A DNA stretch of 64,000 nucleotides from Diplosphaera chodatii (lineage: Eukaryota; Chlorophyta; Trebouxiophyceae; Prasiolales; Stichococcaceae), in assembly GCA_032358165.1 (NCBI GenBank), contig JAALGY010000039.1, positions 124,001-188,000 on the forward strand. The letters are read 5' to 3'. Shown here in pieces: positions 15,001 to 26,817 of this stretch. The number at the start of each line of letters is the position of its first letter. The stretch's first letter is position 1. A program made the translations under genes and the position numbers. Under the pieces are notes generated by a model. It saw nothing but the letters and a program-made list of their open reading frames with translations. It had not been told where the DNA came from and did no database searches.

Positions 15001-18000
15001 AACTGTGCAGGCTGTCATGCACGGCTTTGTTGCGGATTGACATTGCTGGACCCCAGGGTTCGGCATCAAGCTAAGAGAAATTTTATAGGGTATCTCCTCA
15101 CTGGCGAGCTCGGCGACCAGCTCCAGCAGCACCGGCAGCACGCCGGGCCCCGCGCCCCAGAAGTCGTGCAGCAGCCCCACCAGGTCGGGCAGCCACCGCC
15201 GCAGGTGCTGCCGCAGCACGCTCAGCAGGCCGGCCAGCCTGGAAGCAGGAAGCAGTGAAGGATCAGCAGAAGCATCCGACGATGCGCCTGGCCCTGTTGG
15301 CAAAGAGATTACATCAGCAGCGGCAACCGCACGGATTAGGAGCATGGGACAGCAATTCACCGCTTGAGCAGGAACAGCCGCAGCGCTTCGTCTGCTGCAC
15401 GCACCACCGCAAACAGCACTGGCATGACCTGCGATCCAAGAGGCTGGGTGAGTCGTTCGCACCAGGAGCACAAGAACAGTCTGGCCGTTTGCAACACAGC
15501 TATGGCTCAACCGATGCATTGCAGTTCACTGCAGCGGCGCCACTGTTGCAGACAGGCGCACCTTTGGCAGGTATGGCACCGAGCTGAGGCCGAGCGCCTG
15601 CAGGATACAGAAAGCAGTATCCGTGAACACAGTTGAACCGGCCAACGATGCAGCCGACCAGGATGACCTGCCTGCAAGATTGTGCACTGACCTGCTGTGA
15701 TGACAGCGATGAGACTCATGCGCACCGTGAAGATGTAGAACAGCGCCCTGACGACTTCGGCGTGGTGCGGCGCCATGACCGGGTCCCGCAGCGTGCGCAT
15801 CAGCGCATTGATGGCGACCGTGGGGTAGTAGTCGGCAGACGCGGTGACCAGCCCGGCAGCAGGAAGCACCTCCTCGGCTGCCTCCTCCTCCAGCACCGCG
15901 CCTCCAGAAATCAGGACATGCCAACATCTGTTCATAGGACTACCCCTTTGGCCAGATTGGCAGCTGCAAGCAGTGTAGCAGGCAGATACGACTACCGTAT
16001 GTTGCCCCCTGTACCAGAGCATTTTCTGGACGCACATGCATGACCATGCTGGCAACGTTCGACTCGCCAAGGCAGGTCATGAGAGTGAGCCAATGACCTT
16101 CGCCGTGCTGAGGGCAATGCTGACCCAGCAGGGTCCCAGGAGCAGTCTATCGTGGCACGTGGCAACTAGGCGGCATAGGTGAAGAGTCTGCACTGTAGGG
16201 GTATCTGCACCAAATGTGTGCGGCTCGCCGGTGGCAGCGAGGCCCGTGGCGGTGGGGTAGCGCTGCGGGCGCACCCCCTCCATCTCCAGCTTGCCCTCCC
16301 CCTGCAGCAGGGCGGGCAACCTGGCTGAGTAGCTTGCGGCGGTACATATGCAGCGGTCATTAAGGGTTCGTGCTAGTGCCCCAGCGCTGAGCCACATACA
16401 GGACTTGCTCCTGGCCAAGCCAGAAGATTACAGGGCCGTGACAAGGCAGCATGCTTGAAGGCAGCCAGGCATTGCTTTCGAACAACAGAATTTGCCATGG
16501 CGGCGTTATCGCCTGCGGACACATCTAGCATTGAGTCCCGTCTCTAGCCAAGCTTCATGTTCGTTTTCCCATGCTGCCTGCCATGTGGCAGTCATCACAC
16601 GTTCCACGCCTACACGTCACAGCACCAGCAGCTGCAAATTGCCACTGATATGTCCTCTGTTCCCAGGTGACTGCACTTCCCAGACAGTGGCACCAGCTTA
16701 GAAGCACAGCACGGCTGGTACGACTGTTTCAGCAAAGTGCAGTCACCTCACTTGCAGCTCGTGGGTGCTGCACAACGACTCCAAATTGCTTGTGAAATGG
16801 TAGATTGTGCTATCTGCCATGTGTTTGAACTGTGCTGCCTGGTCCAGGATATTTTCAGCTAACGGCCGCTTGGCGGCAGAGTCCTGCAGACGCAGAAAAG
16901 CAGAACCCTCACCTTGAGGTTGGCCTGGTTGACCTTGTGCATGTGCGGGTCCAGCGCGCCCAGCACGCCCAGCAGCCGCAGCACCGCGCGCTTCCCGCCG
17001 CCGTCCCCCGCCTCCCCCAGCAGCCGCAGCAGCACCCCCAGCAGCTGCGGGTAGTCCATGTAGGGCGCCACCACCACGCCCGTCGACTCGCACACCTGCA
17101 CTCAGACGGCAGCCTCTCAGTCGGATGGCAAGAGTGTCCGCCCCAGCTGATCACACCAGATGTGGTCAATGCTGGGTTCTGCATCTGCTGAGTTGCCAGG
17201 CAGGCACAGCATACATTATCATGGACCTGCAGATGCACATGAGCTTGTCCACACAGCCTGCCATCCAATTGGAAGTCATGCCAGGAGCAAACGCCTACAG
17301 CACTTGCCTGGCTGAGGGTGATGACACCGGTTGCCCGCAGCGCAGACGCCGAGGGGTCCTGCACCGCGTCAATGATGAGCGGCAGCAGGCCTGCACAGCA
17401 AACAATGCTGTTGCTAGACGCAGCATGCGGCTTTACGTGTGGTCCTCAGGCTGGGCTGCAGCAACGACCCCAGCAGACAGATGTATCAACCTGACTGCTG
17501 TGACTGGCAAACCATCTGCTGTGAATGGTTGAAAAAAGCTGCAGGCCTGAACTCCCTGGCCCACCTGCCATGTGGGGCCGCAGCGCGGGGCCGGCCACTG
17601 CGGCCAGCTCCCCAACCGTCGCCAGCACACTGGACGCCACCTCCGCCTCACCCGCCACAGCTGCAGGGTGGGGCAAACCGGGTTCATATTCCAGCAGCAT
17701 ATCTTGCAAGCATGGCAAGATGGGCCTGCTGTCCTTGATGAGCATTGAGCAGAAGTGGGAGTGCCTCAGCAGGGCAGGCGCTAAGACAAGAGGTGCTGCT
17801 CTGGCCTTTCTTTCTTCTATGGCTTGCAGGCTGGACAATGGATGCTGTCAGCTGCAGTTGCTGCACGCCAGCTGAGAAGCATCGCCTGTGCCGGATTACC
17901 TTTGGCGGGCTTCGCGGCGGGGCCGGCGGGCGCGACCAGCGGCGGCGGCAGCAGCGTGGCAGTGCGCAGCTTGGCAACCAGCGCCTTCTCGATGGGCGCC

Positions 18001-21000
18001 ACATACGGCAGCACCAGCCGCGGCGCCCCGTGGATGAGCTTGCCCAGCAGGAACGCGCTCTCTGCAGGTGGTGACGCTCATCAGTTGTCCATGCTTCTGG
18101 AAGGGCTCGTGAAGGCTCGTCGAGAGAGAGGGAGAGTGGCACTCTCTAACCGTGGAGGCGATTGAATGGCATCATACGCACCCTGCGTTTGCAGATGCCT
18201 GCAGGATGAGTCAAATCCACCTGCTCGGACCAGCTGCAGAGGGCATCACCGCACTGACTGTACAGCCCAGGCAAGCGGTGCAGAGTCAACCAGGCACAGC
18301 GCACACTGCAGCTGATACAGGGCAGCGCTGCCATGTCCTCTTGACTATAACAGCAGGGCTGTGGCGGCAGCACAAGTATTAGCATAGCGCTGCAGTTCTT
18401 GTAAATTTTTTAGATTGCGCACTTTCCGATGTGCAGGGCAAGTGGTGTATCACCTTCGCGCTGGCGGGAGTCGGGGGAGTGCTCCAGGTCGGCCAGCAGC
18501 TGCATGAGGTGGCGGCGCAGCGCGGGCAGCACCACCGCGGGGTTCACGTGGCCCAGCCGCCCCGCCAGGTCCACCGCCAGCCCCCGCACCCGCACATCCT
18601 CGTCGTTCAGCGCCACCAGCAGCGGCCGCACACTGTGATGTAGGAGCAGCAGCGTGTCAATTCGTTCATACTGTCAATTCATTCATCTGACCCCACTGAT
18701 ATTGCCAGCCCGTGCACGGTGCACATCCCTAAACCACCAGCTGGTCGGCGCCAATTCCATGCGCTGGCAACCCAAGTCATGCATGGCGTATCAGGGCGCT
18801 AGAGCACACAGCGGGTGATCTGCATCCAGCAGCGCCGTGATCAGCTGCCCCGATGCAGCATCGGGGCAGCTGATTACGGCGCAGCATGGTGCAGCAGCAT
18901 CCGGCCTGTGGCGCCAGATCAGGGAAGAGGCGTGCGCAGGCTGCCACCAGGTATTCTGCGCCACCGTTCCGTCTTATCGAGGTGCCTTCAAGTGACAGCA
19001 GCCACGCACGCACTGTGGACTCACCTTCGGGTTGCAGCGCTGAGCTGGCGCAGAGGTTTGCACAAAAGCGCACCAGTCGGCCTGCGCCAGCAGGGGGTCC
19101 AGCGCGGTGTTGCGCTCCAGGGCGCGCAGCACCTGCCGCCGCACCGACACCGCCGCGTCCGTGATGGCGCTGCCCAGCAGCCGCTCCACCACCGCGTCCG
19201 CCACCTTGCCGTGCGCCTGCACATCGGGTCGCGTGTCTGTTGGTGACTGATGTAGAGGTACTTCCCATTATACGATCCACCACCACGACCCCTGCCATGC
19301 CGTGGACTATAGAGGCAATGTAGTGCAGGGCTCGAACACCTGACATGCAGCACATAACGAGCAACGAGGATACTGCATGCAAATCCTGACACCCTCCTGG
19401 CAAGTCCTGTCGGTTGTCTGTCAGGCTGCTGGTCGGCAGGTCCCTGAGGGTTTTCGGGTCAGCGGCATTCTGAAATGCTAGCACCCAGGGCTGGGGCTGC
19501 TGAAACACCATGCTCCTGAGCCATTCAGGCTAAGGAGGAAGCGTGCACAAAGCCGGGCGGGGCAGTCAGCGACACACCAGCTGGCGCAGGGGCTTGGAGG
19601 CGTCCTCCTGGGCGGAGCGGCTCAGGATGCGGGCAGCCGCCAGCGCGGCCGCCTTGCGGATGGACACATCCGGCTCGTCCTGTGATATTCAATGACGACG
19701 GTCAATGCCCAGACACCTTGTACTGCTGAGCGTGCCTCGCTGGACGACTTGGACTTCCAAAAAAAACTAAGGTCATCAACTCTGCTACTACAGCTCCCTG
19801 GCGCTCCCATGCCACTGGACTCATGCCGGAGGACACACCAACCCGAGGCTTGAGCAAGCACCCTGTGTAGCTGGTGTTGAAGGGCAGGTCGTGCCAGTGG
19901 CAGGCCAACAGCATTGCATCTCGATTAGGCATGGCAAGTGGTGAGCTGAAAGGCCGCGCTGCTCTGTGTGTACACCACTTTATGGTTAGACAAGCGGCCA
20001 CATCTCGATCCCCTGCCAGCTCATGCTTCGATGTGAAAATCGTCAAGTTTATGAGATGTGTGGTAGCTAGCCCACCAGGTAGGGCAGCACGTGCTCCGCC
20101 GCAAAGGGCAGCAGCGGCGCCGGCCCGAAGTTGAAGCCGCCCAGCGTCTCCAGCGCCAGCCGCGTCAGCGGCGCGCCGTGCAGCTCGCCTGATGCAGCAA
20201 TTATCACTGTTCGTGATTCAGCTCAATTGTGCCCAGATACTAGGTTGCACATGAGTGACTATGTTGAGGTTAGCACGCCATTGCGTGACGGTCGTGTAGC
20301 ACTCTGCAGCTACGCAGGTCAGGCCAGGTGGCAACCTTGGCCAATGCTGAGCGGAGCTGCGCACCTGCTGTGTCAGCAGTGTAACACCAGCACTTCAGAA
20401 CCAGGCACATGCAAATGCATCTGCGCCTCGCCGTGCAGCCATCTGGTGCGACACTGCCACAGAGCGATCACAATTGGTGCGGCAGCAGGAATGGCCGATG
20501 ATATGCAGTGCAGCACTGCGAGGTGCTTGCGACGACAACATGAGAATTCTGTCGCGCACGCCAGGCCTCGAGCCCTCCCCCTGCTGCACCCGAGGAAACA
20601 GCGTTGACCAGCAGCTGGCAGAGCAGCAAATGGGCTAGCCGGCACATCCTGATGAGTTCAGCCCCACAAAGCCGTCATCGATGCCTAAACCCTGCCTCGC
20701 ACCCGAGGTGATGGCCTGGACCAGCAGCTGGCGGTGGGGCGGCGCCACATCGCGGCGGAAGGTGCGACCCGCCAGCACCAGCGCCAGCAGGTCAAGCAGC
20801 GCCGCCTGCACCGGCGGCAGCAGCTCCGGCAGCGCCTCCACCACATCCTGAACAGATTGAATAAATGTCGCCGACAATGAATTGAACAGATGAAAAATAC
20901 ACTGCCGCAGGTTTAGAGTTTCTGGCCTCGGCAGTCACGGGTGCAATGGCCACAGCAGGTTGCCATGCAACAATCTGGTGAGCTGATGCGCCACTTTCTG

Positions 21001-24000
21001 TCACACAGGCAACCTCTGTCAAAGGGCACCCTCCTCTTGCTTGTGCAGGGTGTCAACCCTCAGCTCGACAGGTGAGGCAGTGCTGGTGAGAAAGGACCCT
21101 CATAAGACAGTGCCATGCGCATCAGCAGAGTCGGGTGACACCCTGCTCTAGCGCACAAGCCATGACAGTGACAGTCTCCTGCTCACCCGCAGCGCCCGCA
21201 CGAGCGCGTCGGTCAGCCCGGTCATGATCATGGGCTCCACCAGGCCCTTCATGTGCGGCCGCCAGGCGCCCCTCAGTGCACGTGCCAGCACGCCCGCGCA
21301 CTGCAGGGTGGGGAAGGCAGAGCGTGAGCGTGGCAAACCAGCGTCCTGGGCAGCAGGAACATCAGCAATACAGAGGCACCTAGTCACATACATACATACA
21401 GTCGCAAGAGTGCCAGTGGAGCGACTTTGGTTGCAATAAGCGGCGGTCAGCAGCTGCGCACGTACGGATGTGGTTCAGGAATCACAGCCTGTGCAAGGCT
21501 TGACATGCGAGCAGCACAGCACATGTAAGCATTTTCGCACATTGAGGGCTTCTGGAAAGTGGGCGCGCGACTTGCCCTTGCCGTGCGGTCCTGCGATCGC
21601 CTCCTTGATCTGCAGACCACAACTCCGACCGCTCAGCCACACATTCTGCCGCTATGTAGTAAACATATGCAGCACAACATCACCAGCAGGCTGTCCTAGT
21701 CACGACAGCAAAGCCGGACACCGACCTGTCAGATAGCTGAACAGGAACATGTGTTAAACCCTGCATCAAACACTCACCTGGGCGGCGACGGCGGGCAGGC
21801 AGTGGCTCATGCCCTCCTGGCAGCCGGCGCGCGCCAGCGCGGTCGCCATGTCGCCCAGCGCCACGAAGCCTGGGCACAACAGACGTGTTGTTACAGTAAA
21901 CATACTTTTGAGGCAGTGGATTGGAGGGGCTTTGACCATTTCGGCAGCCCATGATGCTCGGGCAGCCGCCTCATAATTGCTGCATCTGAGCGCAGCTGGG
22001 CATTGTTGTAAAGAGCGTCAATGCCGGAATCCCACCGTTCATCGAAAGCCCGCAAGCCAGGGCACAGCCGATGAGGTGGCTTTATGACAGGCCACAGACG
22101 CTTTGTTGCACTGCCAACACTGCATGAGTTTCTCATGCCTCCCATAACATGCTGCAGGCATGCTGAACAACGTGTCTGGTGGGCCTGCGCAAAGCCTACA
22201 GCATGCTGAACAACAGCTCGCACTCTGTTATGAGAACAGCTGTGAGAACCCTCACCCACTCCGCGCTCCGCGGGCGTCTTCAGGATGGACAGCAGGTGCG
22301 CGGTGGACACCGGCAGGTACGTCGCGGCGAAGCGCTCGGGCGCAAAGGCGGCCAGGCGGGGCAGCAGCGCGATGGCCGCCCGCCGCACCAGCTTCTCCTT
22401 GGCGTCGCGGTACGCCAGCACAGTGGTGACCACCTCCCGGTACCGCGCCAGCATGAACTCGCCTGAGTGAGAATCTCGAGAGATGTGAGTGTCATTGTTG
22501 CTTGTTCCCTCACTGTCACTGCCACGAGGACTTGTGGCATCGAGCTTGATCAGGTCCACCATAGCATTGCTTGAGCTGCGGCATGTTGCTGCAAACTGCA
22601 GCGTCCAGACTCAGTCTTGACTGAGTCCATGATGCAACGATGCAAGGTGCAATGCTTGTGCATCGTGGACTGTCTTAGCCGCCAGGCAGTTTGGTGCAGC
22701 ACATGCATACAGCTATCCCAAGCAGCATGGCAGCGGCTTCCCAAGCACCAGGCGGCTAAAACACAGTCAAGTATGTGCAACTGTTGCAAAGCAACCCCTC
22801 TATTCTCGGACAGTCCAACCTACCTGTACAGTGACACTGTTGTTGGACTTTCTGTTGTTGGACTTCAGCAGATACACTGATACAGAGGCTGCAGCCGCAC
22901 CGGTGTGCCGCAGCAGCTCGCCCAGGGCGAGCAGGGAGCCGTGGACGGCATTTGAGCACATCACTTTCCCTTCCCTTTTTCAGACTCATGCAAACCCTAC
23001 TCAAGTACCAACCTGTATGCCGCAGCAGCTCGCCCAGGGCGAGCAGGGAGCCGTGGACGGCGTCCAGGGTGGGGGCGCGGGTGAGGCCCCGCTGCGTCTC
23101 CTCGAACAGGCGGTAGTACCACTGCACCCGGTACCGCGTCTCCCGCTTCTCCACCAGGCACAGGCACTCCTGCAGGCGCCAGACAGATCGTGTTAGCCCA
23201 CTCTCTCAGGAGTTCACGGCAGTACACAGCGCTGCCTTGGGTTTGCATCACCGCTGATAGCAGCAGTAGTGCACCCTTGACAACAGGTGTGCTTGCCACA
23301 AGACAGGTATAGGCTGTTGACCAGACAGCAGAGGCATGCCATTGCCAGGCATAATTCTGCCGTCCACTCCTGCGTTGCCAAGGTACGGTCTGAAAAGACA
23401 AGTCAGCTGCAGGACTCAGGTCGAGACACGATCACGCTTAAAGTCTGGGAGCGTTGTCCAGATGTTGTCTAGTTTCTTTAGATAGAACTTGAATAGCACT
23501 CACCCGCAGCGCGTCGGTGGCCGCCTCCCGCACGAGCAGCTTGCTGTCGCGGAGCCCCGCCCAGACGACGTCGATGAATTGGCGCACGAACACGTTGAAG
23601 ACGGCGGGCGCGTTGGCCGCCATCTGCCGCAGGATCAGCACCGCCGCGTACCGCAGCTGCTCCGACCGCTCCACCCGCAGCCAGTCCAGCGCGATGCGGA
23701 TCTGCGGGCGCAGTGTCAGGAGCCTTGTTTCAAGCACCAATTGCGCCTTCCTGTGACACATTTGCATGCTTGCTCTGCTGCTAGGCATTCTGGCGCCAAG
23801 CCAATTCTGCCTGATGCGGGTCTGGAGCCACGTCGGTGGCACCCTGCCGATCAGATGTGATGCAATGGGACAGTCGAATGACTCTGACGAGCGCTGCAGC
23901 AGCGACCACTTATCAAATAGTGGCCACAACATCGTAGTGCTCATGGTATTGTGACCCCAACCAGAGGACACACATTCACCCCTGCACTCTGCAGGCCACC

Positions 24001-25188
24001 AGATCTGTGCACCGGCTTCTTACAGATAGGAGTGCGCAGAGCACTGCTAAGCGTAGGCTGCCAGATTACGCAGGTCTGGTTGATCATGCCTTGCATCATC
24101 ATAGTGAAATGCTCATGCAGCTTCGTTGCGGAAGGTGCGTGCGCTTATGATGCAAAGGAGCAGCTTCAGTCTCAGGGCACGGAAGCAATTCTAGAGATGA
24201 CATGCGCCAGTCAAGGTAGCTGTTCACCTCCTGCTCGACAACATCAGCCGTCAGCGCGCCCCCCGCAGCAACGAGCCGGCCCAGCGTCTCCGCAGCAAGG
24301 CGCAGCGTCGCTGCGTCATTGTCCGCTCTGAACATCTCGCGCAGGTAGCGTGCGAAGGTGCCGATCTTCGACACATCCGTGCTGTGGCCGATCTGCATGG
24401 AGCAGCAGCATTGCGTGGCGACAGAAACTCCCCTGCGTTTAGCCGGCAGCTTAAGCCTCTTCACTCACAATAATAAGAGACCACATCGTCGCGTGTGCCG
24501 CTTGCAAAAGTACATGAGAACAGGTTGACAGGGCATGCAGTGTGAGCAGTGCTGTGAGGGTTGACACCTTGACCGTGATGAGCTCGCGGATGGCGAGGAC
24601 GCCGACCTGGCGGTCATGCTGGTCGGGGCTGCACGGGCACAAGCATGCAGGACCTTGAGTGGCAAACCACATCGACTGGCACGCAACACCAGGATGAAGA
24701 CTGTTTGCCCTCTGTTCTGCACGGTAGCATGCCTGCCATCTGTGACAGCCCAGATGCAAGTGTGCAGGGTTTCCACGCAGCCTGTGCACGGAGAGCAGCA
24801 CCTGCGGATGCGGGCGTGGATGCTGTCGTACACCTCCCGCATGAACCGCGAGAACGCCTCGCCCGTGAGGTCCCGCACCTGTGCGCACAGTGTCAACACC
24901 TCACCACTTTGCGAACACTGACAACCTTCAGGTGCAGCATGTGAGGTGCATCAGCATTGGGCTGTGCGTCCACTGCTCTGCTGTGCCATAGGCCTGAAGA
25001 TTCCAGCTTTCGAGCTGCTCAACATTCACAGATGTTGTACATCTGTGTTTTTAATATTCCAACTTTCCGGACCAGCAATTTCACTGGAGAACGGGTGATT
25101 GCACCTCGAGCTCAACATAGTCGCGCAGCGCATCCTCGCCCTCCCCACCCTTGCGCAGGTCGGTGAGGATGCGCTGCAGGCTGCCCAT
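1..25188 (-). CDS. TOR: Target of rapamycin (TOR) PI3K-related protein kinase, 56 exons, 3' end cut by window edge
   Basis: TOR is the Ser/Thr kinase at the core of TORC1. In algae and plants it promotes translation and growth and represses autophagy. I traced 56 exons whose donor and acceptor sites and codon phases all agree, giving about 2405 residues before the edge. The ATG at 25188-25186 is preceded by an in-frame TGA near 25262 with no ATG between, so the start is well supported. Residues run HEAT repeats, FAT, FRB, kinase. Diagnostic strings include [20 protein letters not shown] (FRB), GLGDRHPSN and HIDFGDCFE (kinase). The last visible exon is 1-21. The FATC segment that closes every TOR lies outside the window. 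Intron 1-2 is 226 bp and most introns are 150-450 bp. Four introns start with GC instead of GT. Identity is near certain; individual splice sites are predictions. Confidence 0.97.
271..3030 (-). other. TOR: TOR PIKK catalytic domain, exons 49-55
   Basis: Exons 2851-3030, 2417-2608, 1940-2098, 1372-1560, 917-1044, 638-740 and 271-394. The N-lobe carries the ATP-binding lysine context [20 protein letters not shown]. The catalytic loop [14 protein letters not shown] and the metal-binding [12 protein letters not shown] are intact in exon 1372-1560. The activation segment continues [20 protein letters not shown]. The end reads [14 protein letters not shown], as in other TORs. Exon 271-394 encodes a poorly conserved Gly/Ala-rich linker that normally precedes FATC. 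Nothing in the visible catalytic core looks disabled. Confidence 0.96.
3381..4149 (-). other. TOR: TOR FRB (FKBP12-rapamycin binding) domain, exons 46-48
   Basis: Exons 3964-4149, 3645-3736 and 3381-3474. The first encodes a near-perfect FRB start ending in the SRLYFGE helix. The second and third join across a phase-2 intron to give [19 protein letters not shown]. The residues that matter for rapamycin in human mTOR (Ser2035 in EEASRLYF, Trp2101 and Phe2108 in AWDLYYHVF) are all present. From the sequence alone this TOR should bind FKBP12-rapamycin, provided the alga has a competent FKBP12. Confidence 0.95.
4494..11935 (-). other. TOR: TOR FAT domain region, exons 30-45
   Basis: Exons: 11766-11935, 11089-11294, 10352-10541, 10009-10101, 9596-9697, 9309-9483, 8822-8971, 8468-8553, 8059-8165, 7355-7516, 6882-6951, 6411-6530, 5794-6010, 5015-5160, 4734-4820, 4494-4616, giving about residues 1182-1916. 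TOR-specific strings include [81 protein letters not shown] and [10 protein letters not shown]. The FAT helices wrap the kinase domain. Intron 4617-4733 has a GCAAGC donor. Intron 10102-10351 appears to start GCGCGC, which is weak; the continuity [13 protein letters not shown] supports it. Confidence 0.9.
12509..25188 (-). other. TOR: TOR N-terminal HEAT-repeat half, exons 1-29
   Basis: Exons (minus strand, given low-high): 25105-25188, 24802-24878, 24568-24628, 24228-24392, 23504-23701, 23013-23169, 22256-22462, 21778-21869, 21541-21609, 21187-21300, 20703-20847, 20076-20188, 19578-19679, 19074-19216, 18454-18632, 17900-18061, 17565-17660, 17308-17390, 16913-17095, 16211-16301, 15726-15901, 15562-15597, 15361-15428, 15102-15238, 14678-14761, 14181-14291, 13780-13931, 13272-13346, 12509-12692. 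They encode about residues 1-1181. Recognisable TOR stretches are [58 protein letters not shown] and [12 protein letters not shown]. In TOR this helical solenoid docks RAPTOR. Introns 17096-17307 and 13347-13779 have GCAAGT donors. Confidence 0.9.
22906..23061 (-). repeat. 44-bp direct duplication of the end of TOR exon 6
   Basis: Positions 22906-22949 repeat 23018-23061 without mismatch in the 44 compared bases. The 23018-23061 copy belongs to exon 6 and encodes [15 protein letters not shown]. The second copy lies in the following intron and ends in its own GT donor with the same codon phase (H-T-G then GTGCGG). Confidence 0.85.
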
Positions 25189-26175
25189 GGCTGCTGCCCG
25201 CCGCTGCTGGCTGACGGCGTCTGGCAGCAAGTGCGGCCGCCGCTGCTGGGCAGCAGCGGGGCCTCAAGCGCCGCCGCTGCTGCTGTCACGGCAGCGGCGC
25301 CGTGCATGTGGCGCCTGCGCCCCCACGCGCAGAGGACAATCCTGTAGCCAGTGGGGGCGCCACCTTGCCAGCGGCGCAGGTGCAGTATCCTGCTTTGCCT
25401 ACATACAGTAGGTAATGTGCGCTGAGTCGCATGCACCGGACAGCGGAGCCACGACATGCCAGATCGGCCCTGCGTAGTTTTCATCGGGCGTTCGAACAAC
25501 AGCAACAAACCAGGGAACATGGCCGCAGACAGCATGCATGCGGCCATGGCGTGCTGCTGTTGTACCAACATACAGGCGCGTTCCACATGTAGCACGCAGC
25601 TGGGCACAGCAGGTGAACAAGGACATGCATATGTATTATCGCTGCTCACCTGCTGGCACAGAAGTCTGGCAAGTGCACTCGCTGCCCGTGAGCTGAGGTT
25701 CCACACCTAGGACCTCGACTATCACATGATGCCTCACTCACTAGTGAGTGCTCGAAATGTTTCAAGCGCTTTCTTGCGTATGGCTGTGGCTGTATACCAC
25801 TGAGCTGAGCGCGAGGTTGCACACAGATGGCACCCAGTCAGGTTTCGGAGCAGGTGGCCATCGGCCCCAATCTTTCGTGCATGCACCGCAGAACTACTCC
25901 CAATGCTCCTCTAATGCACTTGCAAATCAGCAACATGAGCGACTGCAGACAAGTGCTGTGATCAAGTTGCTGTAACACGACGGTTTGCAAATGTTTGTCG
26001 CAGGCTAGGTTCCGCTACCCTGGGAACCCGGCGAGGTCAGAGCGTGGGCCATAACGTTGTCTCCAGGCACTTCGCCCGCTCACAACACTGCCATACGCCA
26101 GCACACAGCGGGCTGTGCTGCTCAGCCCCGCCCGCGCAGGCTGGCCTTGGACCAGAGGGATGTCGCAACAGTCCG
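25189..26175. promoter_or_regulatory. Divergent TOR/ATG101 intergenic region
   Basis: 987 bp separate the TOR start codon (leftward) from the ATG101 start codon (rightward), and no convincing gene lies between. The region must hold both 5' leaders and both promoters unless distant elements are used. A 16-bp palindrome at 25735-25750 lies close to the midpoint. I see no clear TATA box for either gene. ORFs here are short and lack family signatures. Confidence 0.7.
25735..25750. promoter_or_regulatory. 16-bp perfect palindrome between TOR and ATG101
   Basis: CACTCACTAGTGAGTG is its own reverse complement. It lies about 547 bp from the TOR ATG and 426 bp from the ATG101 ATG. A role as a dimeric transcription-factor site is only a possibility. 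Confidence 0.4.
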
Positions 26176-26817
26176 ATGAGCAATTGTGAGAAAGTCGTGT
26201 TGCCGGTGCTGGAGTTGGAGCAACATCAAGTGAAGGAAGTGCTGAGCTGTCTGCTGCACACGATCGTCTTTTGCCGAGCACTGGGTCCGGTGCGCCCGCA
26301 GGAGGTGGACCTACAGCTGTTTGACATCACATACGTACGGTGTGGAGACCCGAGCGTTGACGGCCGCATCGCAGAGAAGATACACGCTTTCTCCACGTGG
26401 GCTGCGAAGCATCCAGGGCGCCGCAGCCAGGTGGTGCTGTCCTTCTACGAGAAGCGGGTGCGGCAGCAGTGGGGCCTGGCGTTTGGCAAGCAGGAGGAGC
26501 GCCTGTTCTGGGAGCAGTGGGTGGTTGACCTGCAAGTAGTGGAGTCGGGGCTTGCCTCTGACGAGCAGAACTCTGCGGCTCTCAACAGCGTGCGGGTGGC
26601 GCGCGCGGCTCGTCTGCAGTCGGCGCTGGAGGACCGCCTGGCCGCAATTGTTCAGGCGGTCAACGACAAGCGCGAGCACATCCCGCCAGTAGTGTCGGCG
26701 GCCGTCGTGACATTCCCCTTCGACATCTCCATTGCCGGGGAGGGTGCAATGCCATTCGGGCTGGATGCCATGAAGCGGCTGCTGATGCAGACTGCGCCGC
26801 CGCCTGTCTTGTCCTGA
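26176..26817 (+). CDS. ATG101: Autophagy-related protein 101 (ATG101)
   Basis: A single-exon gene of 213 residues, close to the usual 200-220 of the family. The ATG at 26176 is the first in frame. The protein reads like plant ATG101: LLHTIVFCRALGPVRPQEVDL, then LFDITYVRCGD, an SFYEKR strand, ERLFWEQWVVDLQVV, and an end with PFDISIAGEG followed by FGLDAMKRLL. ATG101 is a HORMA-fold protein that pairs with ATG13 in the ATG1/ULK kinase complex that starts autophagosome formation. TOR normally inhibits this complex by phosphorylating ATG13/ATG1. The TOR gene is its immediate head-to-head neighbour. The WF-finger region expected between the second and third strands is not obvious to me. The lack of introns is unusual beside the intron-rich neighbours. 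Confidence 0.95.
   Translation: MSNCEKVVLPVLELEQHQVKEVLSCLLHTIVFCRALGPVRPQEVDLQLFDITYVRCGDPSVDGRIAEKIHAFSTWAAKHPGRRSQVVLSFYEKRVRQQWGLAFGKQEERLFWEQWVVDLQVVESGLASDEQNSAALNSVRVARAARLQSALEDRLAAIVQAVNDKREHIPPVVSAAVVTFPFDISIAGEGAMPFGLDAMKRLLMQTAPPPVLS

Noticed and set aside
22906..22949. Duplicated TOR segment as a true additional exon
   Set aside because: No acceptor in suitable phase precedes it, and including it would repeat TOR residues not repeated in any TOR I know. It is kept as a finding, not as an exon.
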